The notes beneath the pieces were generated by a model. The model saw nothing but the letters and a program-made list of their open reading frames with translations, ran no database searches and was not told where the DNA came from. 64,000 nt of DNA, from the NCBI RefSeq assembly GCF_011742875.1, contig NZ_JAAQTL010000001.1:682001-746000 (forward strand), written 5' to 3'. Both the position numbers and the translations under genes were made by a program. Shown here in pieces: positions 38,898 to 47,137 of the stretch (position 1 is its first letter; each line of letters begins with the position of its first letter). This DNA comes from Luteibacter yeojuensis. GTDB lineage: Bacteria > Pseudomonadota > Gammaproteobacteria > Xanthomonadales > Rhodanobacteraceae.

Positions 38898-41011
38898 TGA
38901 CCAGGGAAGAGAATCCAACCAATCAACGCACGATGCCAGCCGTCTCTATCATGACGGCCCGAACGGGTGCATCGGCCAAGATCAATGAGTTGGGCATGCG
39001 CCCAATGCAGGAGCTTGCCTACGCCCAGAGGGGCGAGCAGTTTCTCTTGATCAAATCACCACCAGCTTCGGGTAAATCCAGGGCGTTGATGTTCATCGCT
39101 CTGGACAAGATTCATAACCAGGGTCTGAAGCAGGCCATCATCGTGGTTCCCGAGCGCTCCATCGGAGGAAGCTTCGCTGATGAGCGTCTGACCGAACACG
39201 GATTCGGAGCGGATTGGGTGGTCCGACCGCAGTGGAACCTGTGTAACGCTCCTGGGGAAGATAACGGGAGGGTCGCAAAGTCCAAGATCAAAGCCGTGGG
39301 TGAGTTCCTGGCAAGTGTGGATCAGGTGCTGGTGTGCACACATGCTACGTTCCGCTTTGCTGTCGAAGAATTTGGAGTAGAGGCCTTCGATGGCCGGCTG
39401 ATCGCTGTTGACGAATTTCACCACGTTAGCAGCAATCCAGAAAACAAACTCGGCAGCCAGTTGGGCCAGCTGATCGCGCGAGGGAAATGCCACATCGTAG
39501 CGATGACCGGGTCCTATTTCCGAGGCGACGCCGTGGCGGTTCTGGCTCCGGAGGATGAGGCAAGGTTCGTCACGGTCTCCTACACCTACTACGACCAGCT
39601 CAATGGATATCAATGGCTGAAGTCTTTGGATATAGGCTACTTCTTCTACACCGGCCCCTATATCGACGCGATCACACGCGTCCTCGATCCAGCATTCAAG
39701 ACGATCGTCCATATCCCGAACGTCAACGCACGGGAGAGCCTGGGCGACAAACAGCGTGAGGTAGAGGACATCATGTCTAGCTTGGGCGAATGGAAGGGGG
39801 TGGACCACGCCACGGGCTTCCACCTCGTCCAGTTACCGGCAGCTGAAGGCGGGCGGGTTTTGCGGGTCGCCGATTTGGTCGACGATCGTGACCCGGCCCA
39901 GCGGTCTAAGGTCCTCGCCGCACTGAAGGATCCAGCCCATAAGAACGACCGTGACCATGTGGATATCATCGTCGCCCTAGGGATGGCGAAAGAAGGTTTC
40001 GACTGGATCTGGTGCGAGCATGCGTTAACGATCGGCTACCGAAGCAGCTTGACCGAGATCGTGCAAATCATTGGTCGGGCGACCCGTGACGCGCCAGGTA
40101 AGGAGCGCTCACGTTTCAGCAACCTCATCGCAGAACCGGCTGCCGATGACGCTGTGGTCGCCGACGCTGTCAACGACACGTTGAAGGCCATCGCAGCCAG
40201 CCTCCTTATGGAACAGGTGCTGGCACCGCGTTTTGAGTTCACGCCGAAAGATGCTGGCCCTAAGGAGGGCTTCGATTATGGCGATGGCGGTTATGTTGAA
40301 GGCCGGTCCAATGTAGGCGTGAACGCGAAGACCGGCGCCGTTCACGTGGAAATCAATGGACTGGCCACGCCGAAGTCGGAGGAGGCGGCCCGTATTTGCC
40401 GCGAGGATCTGACTGAGCTGATCACGTCCTTCATTCAGGACAAGCCATCGGTTGAGCGAGGGCTGTTTGATCAGGAAGGGACCCTTGCTGAAGAACTCAC
40501 CCAGGTGAGGCTCGGCAAGATCGTGCGGGACAGGTTTCCTAAGCTAGATGAGAACGACCAGGAAGCGATCCGCCAGCACGCCATCGCCGTCCTGAATCTC
40601 ACTCAGCAAGCCAAGCAGCAACTGGCTGACGCGGACGCGCGCGGGGAGCAGGGCAGCACGTCGTTGATCGATGGGGTGCGGAAGTTCGTCAACGTGCGGG
40701 ACCTGGACATCGACCTGATCGATCGTATCAATCCATTTGGTGCGGCCTACGAGATCTTGGCAAAGGCTATGGACGAGAAGACTCTCCGTCAGGTCCAGGC
40801 GAGCATCGCCGCCAAACGATTAGCGATCCCGGTTGACGAGGCGCGGGAACTGGCGAAGCGGGCGCTGATCTTCAAGAAGGAGCGCGGTCGTAATCCGGAC
40901 ATCAATGCTCAAGATCCTTGGGAAAAACGGATGGCCGAGGGCGTGGCTGCGCTCATGCGTTACACGCAGCAGCAGAAGGCCGCGCAGGCACGTAGGGACG
41001 CGAATGTCTGA
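38897..41011 (+). CDS. SF2 DEAD/DEAH-box helicase/translocase of a restriction-like system
   Basis: A 704-residue superfamily 2 ATPase: Walker A SPPASGKS (54-61), motif II DEFHH (172-176), motif III-like AMTGSYFR, and motif VI region QIIGRATRDAPGK, near residue 390. The order and the FDWIWCEHAL segment before motif VI resemble Type I/III restriction HsdR-like or DISARM-type translocases. It has no obvious nuclease domain. It overlaps the methyltransferase (1 base) and the GIY-YIG gene (8 bases), so one operon is very likely. Alternative start GTG at 38894 has GGAG with better spacing. Probably couples ATP-driven DNA translocation to the nuclease. Confidence 0.83.
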   Translation: MTREENPTNQRTMPAVSIMTARTGASAKINELGMRPMQELAYAQRGEQFLLIKSPPASGKSRALMFIALDKIHNQGLKQAIIVVPERSIGGSFADERLTEHGFGADWVVRPQWNLCNAPGEDNGRVAKSKIKAVGEFLASVDQVLVCTHATFRFAVEEFGVEAFDGRLIAVDEFHHVSSNPENKLGSQLGQLIARGKCHIVAMTGSYFRGDAVAVLAPEDEARFVTVSYTYYDQLNGYQWLKSLDIGYFFYTGPYIDAITRVLDPAFKTIVHIPNVNARESLGDKQREVEDIMSSLGEWKGVDHATGFHLVQLPAAEGGRVLRVADLVDDRDPAQRSKVLAALKDPAHKNDRDHVDIIVALGMAKEGFDWIWCEHALTIGYRSSLTEIVQIIGRATRDAPGKERSRFSNLIAEPAADDAVVADAVNDTLKAIAASLLMEQVLAPRFEFTPKDAGPKEGFDYGDGGYVEGRSNVGVNAKTGAVHVEINGLATPKSEEAARICREDLTELITSFIQDKPSVERGLFDQEGTLAEELTQVRLGKIVRDRFPKLDENDQEAIRQHAIAVLNLTQQAKQQLADADARGEQGSTSLIDGVRKFVNVRDLDIDLIDRINPFGAAYEILAKAMDEKTLRQVQASIAAKRLAIPVDEARELAKRALIFKKERGRNPDINAQDPWEKRMAEGVAALMRYTQQQKAAQARRDANV

Positions 41012-42188
41012 AATGAATGACGAGGACCTGCTCGCTCAGCTAGGCCTTGAGGTCTTTGCTGAGAAGGCTGGTGGTCGGACCGCAGTCGAAGAGCGCGTGA
41101 TCGCCGGATTCGAAGATATCCTGCATTTCGTCGAAACCCAAGGCCGCATCCCGGTTCACGGAGAAGGTCGCGATATCTTCGAGCGGCTCTATGCCGTTCG
41201 CCTTGATCGCTTGAGAGCCATGGAGTCGGTCCACGCCCTCCTGGCGCCACTTGACCGCTTCGGACTCTTGGCTACGTCGGCCGATGGCCCGACGGAGGCC
41301 TCTGAAGTTTCGTTGGACGATGAAGATCTGCTGGCTGCACTGGGCGAGGCAGGTGAGGACGACATTACCCAACTGCGGCACGTGCGCTCCTATGACGACC
41401 GCATGGCCGCGGAAGAAATGGCGAACCGGACGCGCTGCGATGACTTTGACAGGTTCAAGCCGCTCTTCGAGCGCGCTGAGTGGGAGTTGAAATCGGGTGA
41501 TCGGAAAACGCTTCGGTTCGGACGAGATGGCAGCGTGGTCGTAGGGGATTTTTTCATCCTTGCAGGCCAGATTGCCTACGTCGCGGAGGTGGGCGAGGTG
41601 GTCCGCACGCCTAATGGCGAGGCAAACCCGCGGCTCCGGGTGATTTTCTCGAATGGCACCGAAAGCAACCTGCTCCAGCGCTCACTTCAACGGGCTCTGT
41701 ATAAGGACGACACCGGCCGGCGAATCATCTCAGTGGAAGCCGGCCCACTGTTCGGGGACGTCATGGAACCCGATGACATCGAGCATGGGACGATCTACGT
41801 GCTCCGAAGTGATTCCACTGTGCCGTTCGTGGCCGAGCATCGAGAGCTGATCCACAAGATAGGGATCACCGGAGGCCGCATCGAGGCACGCGTGGCGAAT
41901 GCTGAAAACGATCCGACCTACCTCATGGCAAAGGTCGAGGTCGTTGCCACCTACCGGTTGTCGAACCTCAATCGGACGAAGCTCGAAAAGTTGTTCCATC
42001 GTCTCTTCTCGGTCGTCCAATTGGAGGTCGAAATACCGGACCGATTCGGCAAGGCTGTTCGTCCCAGGGAATGGTTCGTGGTGCCGCTCTCCGCTATCGA
42101 CGAAGCCGTTACCGGCATCAGGGATGGCTCGATCGCCGACATGGTCTACGACCCGAGGGAAGCCCGACTGCGGCCGGCAAGGGGTTAA
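41004..42188 (+). CDS. GIY-YIG (T5orf172-like) nuclease-domain protein
   Basis: A 394-residue protein. The first ~130 residues are acidic, helical and contain a repeated motif (MNDEDLLAQLG at 4-14, LDDEDLLAALG at 104-114). A beta-rich middle domain follows (170-250). The C-terminal GIY-YIG domain reads GTIYVLRS (262-269), HKIGITGGRIEAR (284-296), with a probable metal-binding Glu328 in TKLEKLFH. It is the likely nuclease of the three-gene system; such domains nick or cut DNA with Mg2+. It overlaps the helicase by 8 bases, and no separate promoter is visible. Confidence 0.82.
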   Translation: MSEMNDEDLLAQLGLEVFAEKAGGRTAVEERVIAGFEDILHFVETQGRIPVHGEGRDIFERLYAVRLDRLRAMESVHALLAPLDRFGLLATSADGPTEASEVSLDDEDLLAALGEAGEDDITQLRHVRSYDDRMAAEEMANRTRCDDFDRFKPLFERAEWELKSGDRKTLRFGRDGSVVVGDFFILAGQIAYVAEVGEVVRTPNGEANPRLRVIFSNGTESNLLQRSLQRALYKDDTGRRIISVEAGPLFGDVMEPDDIEHGTIYVLRSDSTVPFVAEHRELIHKIGITGGRIEARVANAENDPTYLMAKVEVVATYRLSNLNRTKLEKLFHRLFSVVQLEVEIPDRFGKAVRPREWFVVPLSAIDEAVTGIRDGSIADMVYDPREARLRPARG

Positions 42189-42374
42189 ACATGCGATCGA
42201 ACGCCGAGATCGATACAGACTTCCGCCGCGTCGATTTCGGCCTAAGGTGAAGGTAAGGGGGCCTTCGCCCTCTCCGTCTATTCGCTCGACCTCGACCACG
42301 GCCTTGACCACGACGACCACGACCTCGACCGACGTCCCCCCAATTTTTCTCTAACGAGCCTGAAGACTGAGCCG

Positions 42375-42977
42375 CTAGAGCTTCGGCCAGAGGTCAGCGA
42401 TATAGGCAAGCTCGGCGTCAACCATTGCAACAGTGGAATCGATGTCGTTGCCCGGCCGGAATAGTTTGCCTGCGCGTACATCGAGCAAGGCAACCGCATC
42501 GTCTTTCCGACATTTCGGCCGGAGGACCTTTTCCATCAGCGCAGTGACAAGGTCGATTCGCACCTTTCCAACCGGCTCGGCCTTGAGGTAGAGTTTGACG
42601 AGTGTCCGCTGCCCTTCGATGACCAAACCGAGTTCCGGGTTGACGTTCACATCGATGCCTGCATGGGTGTAGAGCGTCTTTACTGGCGCGAACCACTCAA
42701 TGGTTTTCTTGCCCCACCACTTGTGGTACCCGGTCACCGCACCCGGATAGTTTGCCTTTTTCTTCTTGTCGGTGAGATGGGCCGCAATGTCCCTGAGCGC
42801 ATCACGGCCGAGGCCCTTCTGGTGCACGTCGACAATGCCTTCCCGGAGTGCCTTGTAAAAGTCGGTCTGGGGCTGGTACGGCGGACGATTCTTGATGGCA
42901 GCGACCTTCTTAGCCTTGCCGGTTCCCGCGCGGGAAACCACGTCGACAAGGTCGGTCAAGGAGATGGATGGCATCAC
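42375..42977 (-). CDS. Unknown protein convergent with the restriction-like operon
   Basis: A 200-residue basic protein (many Lys and Arg; KKVAAIKNRP, DKKKKANYPG) without signal peptide or membrane helix, with a likely mixed alpha/beta fold (LYTHAGIDVNVNPELGLVIEG, LVKLYLKAEPVGKVRIDLV). The family is not recognised. It faces the GIY-YIG gene across 186 bases and would lie within the same island. It could be an accessory nuclease-like or regulatory protein; nothing in it shows an active site. Start ATG 42977 or 42974; 42977 given. Confidence 0.7.
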   Translation of the reverse strand: MMPSISLTDLVDVVSRAGTGKAKKVAAIKNRPPYQPQTDFYKALREGIVDVHQKGLGRDALRDIAAHLTDKKKKANYPGAVTGYHKWWGKKTIEWFAPVKTLYTHAGIDVNVNPELGLVIEGQRTLVKLYLKAEPVGKVRIDLVTALMEKVLRPKCRKDDAVALLDVRAGKLFRPGNDIDSTVAMVDAELAYIADLWPKL

Positions 42978-43605
42978 ACGCGCCTTGGCAAGGAAAATGT
43001 CTTGCGTACGCTACCGAACTTTGCGGCAGACCGGGTCGCATTTTCCCTTGTTTTGCCGAAAGTGCGTCATGGCAGCCGCCATATAGGACATGGATTCTTG
43101 GAAACCGTTTTCTTCCGAGGTTATTCACCTATTCGGGGTTCTATCGGTATCACGCGGACATATTGGGGTGGGTCAAAAAGGACGAAATCTCTATCGGCTG
43201 ATGGCCTGGAAAACGGAGATGGGTCACTGAACTCGCGGCGCATCGACCGGGTCCAAATCTAACAAACTGATGCAAAAATGTAGTTGTCATCGGCGCTATT
43301 TTGAAGTTCACCAGACCTTGCTCGCTAACATAGGCCAGCGCGCAGACGGCTTGTTCGATGGCTAGGCAGCCACCCTTGTGCAGTGTTGACGAGGTCCATG
43401 GCAACATCGGAATGAGAATTTTCCCGATCTCACAACCCCCTACAGACAACCACCCAACGTAATGATAGGTTGTCCACGTTGCCTGCTTCGCGAGTTCTAA
43501 ACCACCGCAGGCAACAGTCGCCCCAAGGCGACGATAAGCGCAGGCCAAGGGTGCTGTCACACCACAAGGCCTGCTAACCACAACCAACTGTCAAGGAGTC
43601 GATCA
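42978..43605. other. Long stretch without a recognisable gene
   Basis: About 630 bases with no supported gene. Possible frames on both strands have no ribosome-binding site or recognisable domain. The part around 43160-43230 (GGGTGGGTCAAAAAGG) looks as if it could be the edge of a degraded insertion element, but I cannot assign a family. It probably forms the right boundary of the island. Confidence 0.4.
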
Positions 43606-43707
43606 GTGGCTACCCACGATCATACGGCACCCGCCCGCCCGCCGAATCCCCCCGGCGGCAAACCCCACCGCATGCCGGGTCGTCTGCGCCGTAGCAGACA
43701 CGGTTGA
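43606..43707 (+). CDS. Possible 33-residue Pro/His/Arg-rich small protein
   Basis: GTG at 43606 lies seven bases after AAGGAG (43593-43598), an excellent ribosome-binding site. The 33-codon frame ends at TGA 43705-43707 and encodes a Pro-, Arg- and His-rich peptide with a PPNPPGGKPHRMPG core and a basic tail (RLRRSRHG). It could be a leader peptide or a small protein; the sequence behind it is highly structured. No family recognised. Confidence 0.4.
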   Translation: MATHDHTAPARPPNPPGGKPHRMPGRLRRSRHG

Positions 43708-43876
43708 AGAACCGCGGCGGCGGCCGCTTTCCGAGTTTTTTCTCAGCCGATCCCCACCCGGCGGGTAGCCCTGTGGGCCGGTGAAAGCCCGGCCGTCGCC
43801 GTCATCCACTTCTCAATCAAGCCGCCCGGCGCCCGGACAGGGCAGCCGGTCAACCGCGAGTCCGTTTGATCACCCC

Positions 43877-43903
43877 GTGGCACGCCGTTCTTAGGCGTGC
43901 CAC
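43877..43903. promoter_or_regulatory. Perfect 10-bp inverted repeat upstream of the 103-residue protein
   Basis: GTGGCACGCC (43877-43886) and GGCGTGCCAC (43894-43903) with a 7-nt loop, 40 bases before the start codon. No T tract, so it could be an operator, an RNA hairpin or a weak terminator. Confidence 0.5.
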
Positions 43904-43943
43904 ACCTGGACCCGGGAAGCGGCACATGCCACAGGAACAGGCC

Positions 43944-44255
43944 ATGTCTGTCGAGAACGAAAACGCGAATACCGTCCGTCCGAACATTCACCCCGATGCC
44001 GAAGTCACGGCGCACGAACTGCTGAACCGCGCCATCGAATGGCAGCAATACATCCGCGGCATTTCCGAGTTCATCGCCGATCTGATGTACGAAGACGAGA
44101 CCGTCAAGGGTCGCCATGTCGCGATCGCCCTGGAAGCGATCGGTTCGCTCGCGAAGATGAGCGTGGAATGCACGATGGAGGCGCATTCGCAGATGTGTCG
44201 GGAACAGTTGCGGCTGGCGACGTCTGCCGCGGCGGTGGAGCAAGTCACCAGCTGA
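43944..44255 (+). CDS. Small acidic helical protein of unknown family
   Basis: A 103-residue protein predicted to be mostly helical: residues ~22-60 (VTAHELLNRAIEWQQYIRG, then SEFIADLMY) and ~63-100 (RHVAIALEAIGSLAKMSVE) form a possible two-helix hairpin. The shape resembles small DUF3077/DUF6124-type proteins of pseudomonads, but I cannot show homology. AGGA lies seven bases before ATG 43944; an ATG at 43926 is the alternative. It precedes the caspase-hydrolase operon by 185 bases but has its own stop and a repeat-rich gap behind it, so it is probably separate. Confidence 0.65.
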   Translation: MSVENENANTVRPNIHPDAEVTAHELLNRAIEWQQYIRGISEFIADLMYEDETVKGRHVAIALEAIGSLAKMSVECTMEAHSQMCREQLRLATSAAAVEQVTS

Positions 44256-44265
44256 GCGCTTGCTC

Positions 44266-44289
44266 GCGCAAATGCGCAAATGCGCAAAT
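44266..44289. repeat. Three tandem copies of GCGCAAAT
   Basis: Three perfect consecutive 8-mers GCGCAAAT (44266-44273, 44274-44281, 44282-44289) lie just after the small helical gene and about 150 bases before the operon. This iteron-like block may be a protein-binding site. Confidence 0.7.
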
Positions 44290-44339
44290 TCGGCAGAGCC
44301 ATTCGGAGTGTCAGGAATGAGTCGGCCGAAAGGTAGATT

Positions 44340-44425
44340 GATGTCCCCTGTCTGTTAGCGTACCTGTAGCTAGCCTTCGCGCTTACCGAATTCCTTCGAA
44401 GCGCGGCAGGGTGCCAGGGGACATC
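44340..44425. promoter_or_regulatory. Nested inverted repeats before the hydrolase-caspase operon
   Basis: Outer arms GATGTCCCCTG (44340-44350) and CAGGGGACATC (44415-44425) are perfect 11-bp complements; inside them CGCGCTT (44378-44384) and AAGCGCG (44399-44405) form a 7-bp stem. The start codon of the first operon gene is at 44441, so the structure would sit in the promoter or leader. It could be two operator half-sites with looping, or a leader RNA. Confidence 0.6.
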
Positions 44426-44440
44426 GTGACAGGGGGAGAT

Positions 44441-46018
44441 ATGCCTGAGCTTCATGAGCAGGAGAAGGATCATTACCTCGTTTCCGCCAACGGGCGGCTA
44501 GGGAATCCGCCGCAAAGCGCCGTATCCGAAGTCGTGCGGATTCTGGACTTGGCGATAGGGCAGGCCCCGGAAAAGGGATTGGTCATCCATTTCCACGGTG
44601 GCCTTGTAGCTCGTGAATACGCACTCAACGACATAGCGGCGCGACTCGCCCCCAGGTACGCGAGGGCAGGCGCCTATCCACTCTTCTTCGTCTGGGAGTC
44701 TGGGCTGAAGGAGGCGATCCTCAACAACAGGCAAGACCTTCTGAAGGACCCGGCCTTTCGGGAACTGGTCAAGAAAGTATCCGAATGGGTGCTCAAGAAG
44801 GTTTCCTTCAGCGGAGGCATCTCATTCAAAGGGACAGGCGGCCGCTCCATCGACGATGAGGACACGTTTCGCGCGGAATACGATCAGTGGTTCGACGGCC
44901 AGCGAGATGCGCCACCCGTGGAAGACGCCGATATCGCCGGCGCTCCCGGGGCCACGGCGCGCGCCGCCGCGGGTGAGCCGAACATCGATCTTCTAGCCAG
45001 CGACATCGAACAGCAGCTGGACAACGACCCGGCCTTCAAACAGGCCATGGCGGAAGCGTTCAACGCGGCCAATCCCCCGCAGGTCGACGTCTCGACGAAA
45101 GGCGCCGGGACCACGAAGCGCGCGGCAGTGCTGCATCTCAGCCAGGATGCGCTGGATGAGATGTTCCCGCCAGATGTGCCTGCCGCCGAGGGGCAGGTAA
45201 AGACGAGAGGCTTCTTCACCTGGGCGAAGGTGGCGTACTTCGTCGCCAAGATCGTGATCGCGGTCGTGAAGCGTTTTCGCGCCGGTCGGGATCACGGCGT
45301 GTACTGCACGATCGTGGAAGAGGTCATGCGCAGCGCCTTTGGCGGCCTGCTCGGTGCCGCCGTGTGGAACGCCATGAAGAAAGATACGAAGGACAGCTTC
45401 GATCAAGGCCCCGACACATGCGGGTACCTGGTGGTCCAGAAGCTCAAGGCGATGGAAGACGAAGGAAAACGCTTCAAGAAAATCACGCTGATAGGCCATA
45501 GCACAGGTGCTATTTACATCTGCAATTTCCTCGACGCGGCGAAAGCGGCAGGCCTGGAGACACCCGTCCGGGTCGTATTCCTTGCCCCGGCCATCACCTG
45601 CGAGCGGTTCGCTGCGGCGATCCATGTGCATGAGGCGACCTATTTGCAGGATTTCCGCATGTTCGCCATGCACGACACCCGGGAGACCGCCGACCAGATG
45701 TTCAGGCCGCTGTACACGCACAGCCTCCTTTACTTCGTCTCCGGCCTGCTCGAAGGCAGCGTGTCGCCAAGCGGTCGGTGGACAGGCACGCTGGACATGC
45801 CCCTGGTCGGCATGGAGCGATTCTTCACGGGAAAGACGTTCGACAACGACGCATCGGTGAAGCGGGTTCGGTCGTTCCTCAACGCCAAACCGCAACGAAT
45901 GGTCTGGTCGAAGGCCGCGGGCGCGGGGCCGGGCTTGAACAGCGACTCGGGGCGCCATGGCGACTTCGACAACGACGCGCCCACCTTGACGTCGCTGGAA
46001 GACATCATCAAGGGATGA
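44441..46018 (+). CDS. Alpha/beta hydrolase (lipase/esterase-like), first gene of a caspase operon
   Basis: A 525-residue protein with an alpha/beta-hydrolase fold: an N-terminal LVIHFHGG (47-54) as oxyanion-hole strand, the nucleophile elbow GHSTG (352-356, Ser354) in KITLIGHSTGAIYI, and a later strand VRVVFLAPAIT. A large insertion (about 100-280, Ala/Pro/Asp-rich) lies between the oxyanion strand and the nucleophile, and AYFVAKIVIAVVKRF (265-279) is a hydrophobic helix that could bind membrane. ATG 44441 follows GGGGAG. Nine bases separate it from the caspase gene. Lipase or thioesterase activity is inferred from the fold; the substrate is unknown. Confidence 0.8.
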   Translation: MPELHEQEKDHYLVSANGRLGNPPQSAVSEVVRILDLAIGQAPEKGLVIHFHGGLVAREYALNDIAARLAPRYARAGAYPLFFVWESGLKEAILNNRQDLLKDPAFRELVKKVSEWVLKKVSFSGGISFKGTGGRSIDDEDTFRAEYDQWFDGQRDAPPVEDADIAGAPGATARAAAGEPNIDLLASDIEQQLDNDPAFKQAMAEAFNAANPPQVDVSTKGAGTTKRAAVLHLSQDALDEMFPPDVPAAEGQVKTRGFFTWAKVAYFVAKIVIAVVKRFRAGRDHGVYCTIVEEVMRSAFGGLLGAAVWNAMKKDTKDSFDQGPDTCGYLVVQKLKAMEDEGKRFKKITLIGHSTGAIYICNFLDAAKAAGLETPVRVVFLAPAITCERFAAAIHVHEATYLQDFRMFAMHDTRETADQMFRPLYTHSLLYFVSGLLEGSVSPSGRWTGTLDMPLVGMERFFTGKTFDNDASVKRVRSFLNAKPQRMVWSKAAGAGPGLNSDSGRHGDFDNDAPTLTSLEDIIKG

Positions 46019-46027
46019 CAGGCCGAT

Positions 46028-47137
46028 ATGTCAGCACAGGACTTCGCGATTCTGGTGGGCATTTCGAGATACAGGGACTGCGATCAGTTCCCCGAACTCA
46101 ATGGCCCTTTGAACGACGTCGAACGCATCAAGACGTGGCTTGTCGGTGATGAGGGCGTGCCCGATGAGCAAGTATTCCCGCTGACGACGTCCGCGACATT
46201 GCTGGAAAGACCGCCAGAGGGTTGGCCGCCCGATACCGTCTGGTCTCCCAACAGGGAGCTGTTCTCGCGGAGCTTCAACAAGGTGGCCTTTGACGATGAA
46301 GGCAACCCCCGCCGTCGTGAAGGAAGGCTGTATCTGTATTTCTCGGGACACGGCTTCTCGCTCAGCGACGACAACGCCCCCAGCGCGGCTTTGTTCAGTG
46401 CCGACAATTATGGGCTGGTCCATTCCAATATCGCTGGGACCGTCTACGCCGAGGCCGTCAAGCGCGGGAAGCTTTTCAAGGAAGTCGTCCTCATCATGGA
46501 TTGCTGCCGGGATGTCCTGGGCAACTACGTCTACAACCTGCCCGATTTCAACGGGGTGGAGAACAGCAGCTCGGAGGCGGTGAAGGTCTACGCCTTGTAT
46601 GCGGCTCCCCGGCGTGGCAAATCCCAGGAGCGGGAGCTTCCCGATTCGGAAGGAAAGGTCGTGGGATTGATGACAGACGCCTTCCTCCGGGCCTTGAAGG
46701 AAGCGCCCAGCGATGTCGCGGGGATGATTGCCGGGCGCGTGCTTACCCAGGTCATCGCCTTCAACTGGTCAAGCTGGTATCCGTTGCCGCCGATACCGCC
46801 GGTGCCTCGCGGGATCTCACCGGACCAGGGCGACGTCTATTTCAAGTCGAGGCAGCCACTGGTATCCGTGGAATTCCGAAGTGCTTTACCGATCCCTCCC
46901 GACAACACGATGCGCCTCCGTTCGGATGTGTGCCATGCCGTTGCCACGGTAAAGGGCGCGTCGATCCTCTGGCGCGACGTGAATTACAGTTGGGTGCAGG
47001 AGATTCCCCTGATTCAGCAGGCGCCCGACGGTGCCCAGACGTTTACGTTGCAGCTTCCACGCGGACCGCACGAACTGACCGTCGGCCCGACCGCTCACAG
47101 CTTCGACCCGGGGGATTCCCATGCCGTCGCCCTCTGA
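46028..47137 (+). CDS. Caspase-like (peptidase C14) cysteine protease
   Basis: A 369-residue protein whose N-terminal ~250 residues form a caspase-hemoglobinase fold: DFAILVGISRYRD at the first strand, catalytic H108 in YLYFSGHGF and catalytic C160 in VVLIMDCCRDV, with the DCC pattern of metacaspases. The remaining ~110 residues are beta-rich (VYFKSRQPLVSVEFRS) and may be an adaptor or substrate-binding domain. In bacteria, caspase-like proteases act in regulated cell death and in defence (for example CRISPR-associated proteases). It lies between the hydrolase and a large unknown gene, overlapping the latter by 17 bases. Substrate unknown; the hydrolase and third protein are candidates. Confidence 0.88.
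   Translation: MSAQDFAILVGISRYRDCDQFPELNGPLNDVERIKTWLVGDEGVPDEQVFPLTTSATLLERPPEGWPPDTVWSPNRELFSRSFNKVAFDDEGNPRRREGRLYLYFSGHGFSLSDDNAPSAALFSADNYGLVHSNIAGTVYAEAVKRGKLFKEVVLIMDCCRDVLGNYVYNLPDFNGVENSSSEAVKVYALYAAPRRGKSQERELPDSEGKVVGLMTDAFLRALKEAPSDVAGMIAGRVLTQVIAFNWSSWYPLPPIPPVPRGISPDQGDVYFKSRQPLVSVEFRSALPIPPDNTMRLRSDVCHAVATVKGASILWRDVNYSWVQEIPLIQQAPDGAQTFTLQLPRGPHELTVGPTAHSFDPGDSHAVAL

Noticed and set aside
42286..42333. Degenerate tandem repeats of GACCACG-like units, considered as a CRISPR fragment
   Set aside because: Units are too short and irregular and there are no spacers or cas genes; no CRISPR array was found in the window.
43160..43230. Possible insertion-sequence remnant with GGGTGGGTCAAAAAGG
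   Set aside because: No transposase motif or terminal inverted repeats; left as unassigned.
42663..43262. 199-codon plus-strand frame at the island edge
   Set aside because: Mostly antisense to the unknown gene at 42375-42977, with no ribosome-binding site or domain.
35892..43900. Possible attR direct repeat of the tRNA-Ser 3' end at the right island edge
   Set aside because: I searched by eye for TCTCTCCGCCA downstream and found none, so the island's right boundary cannot be fixed from this window.
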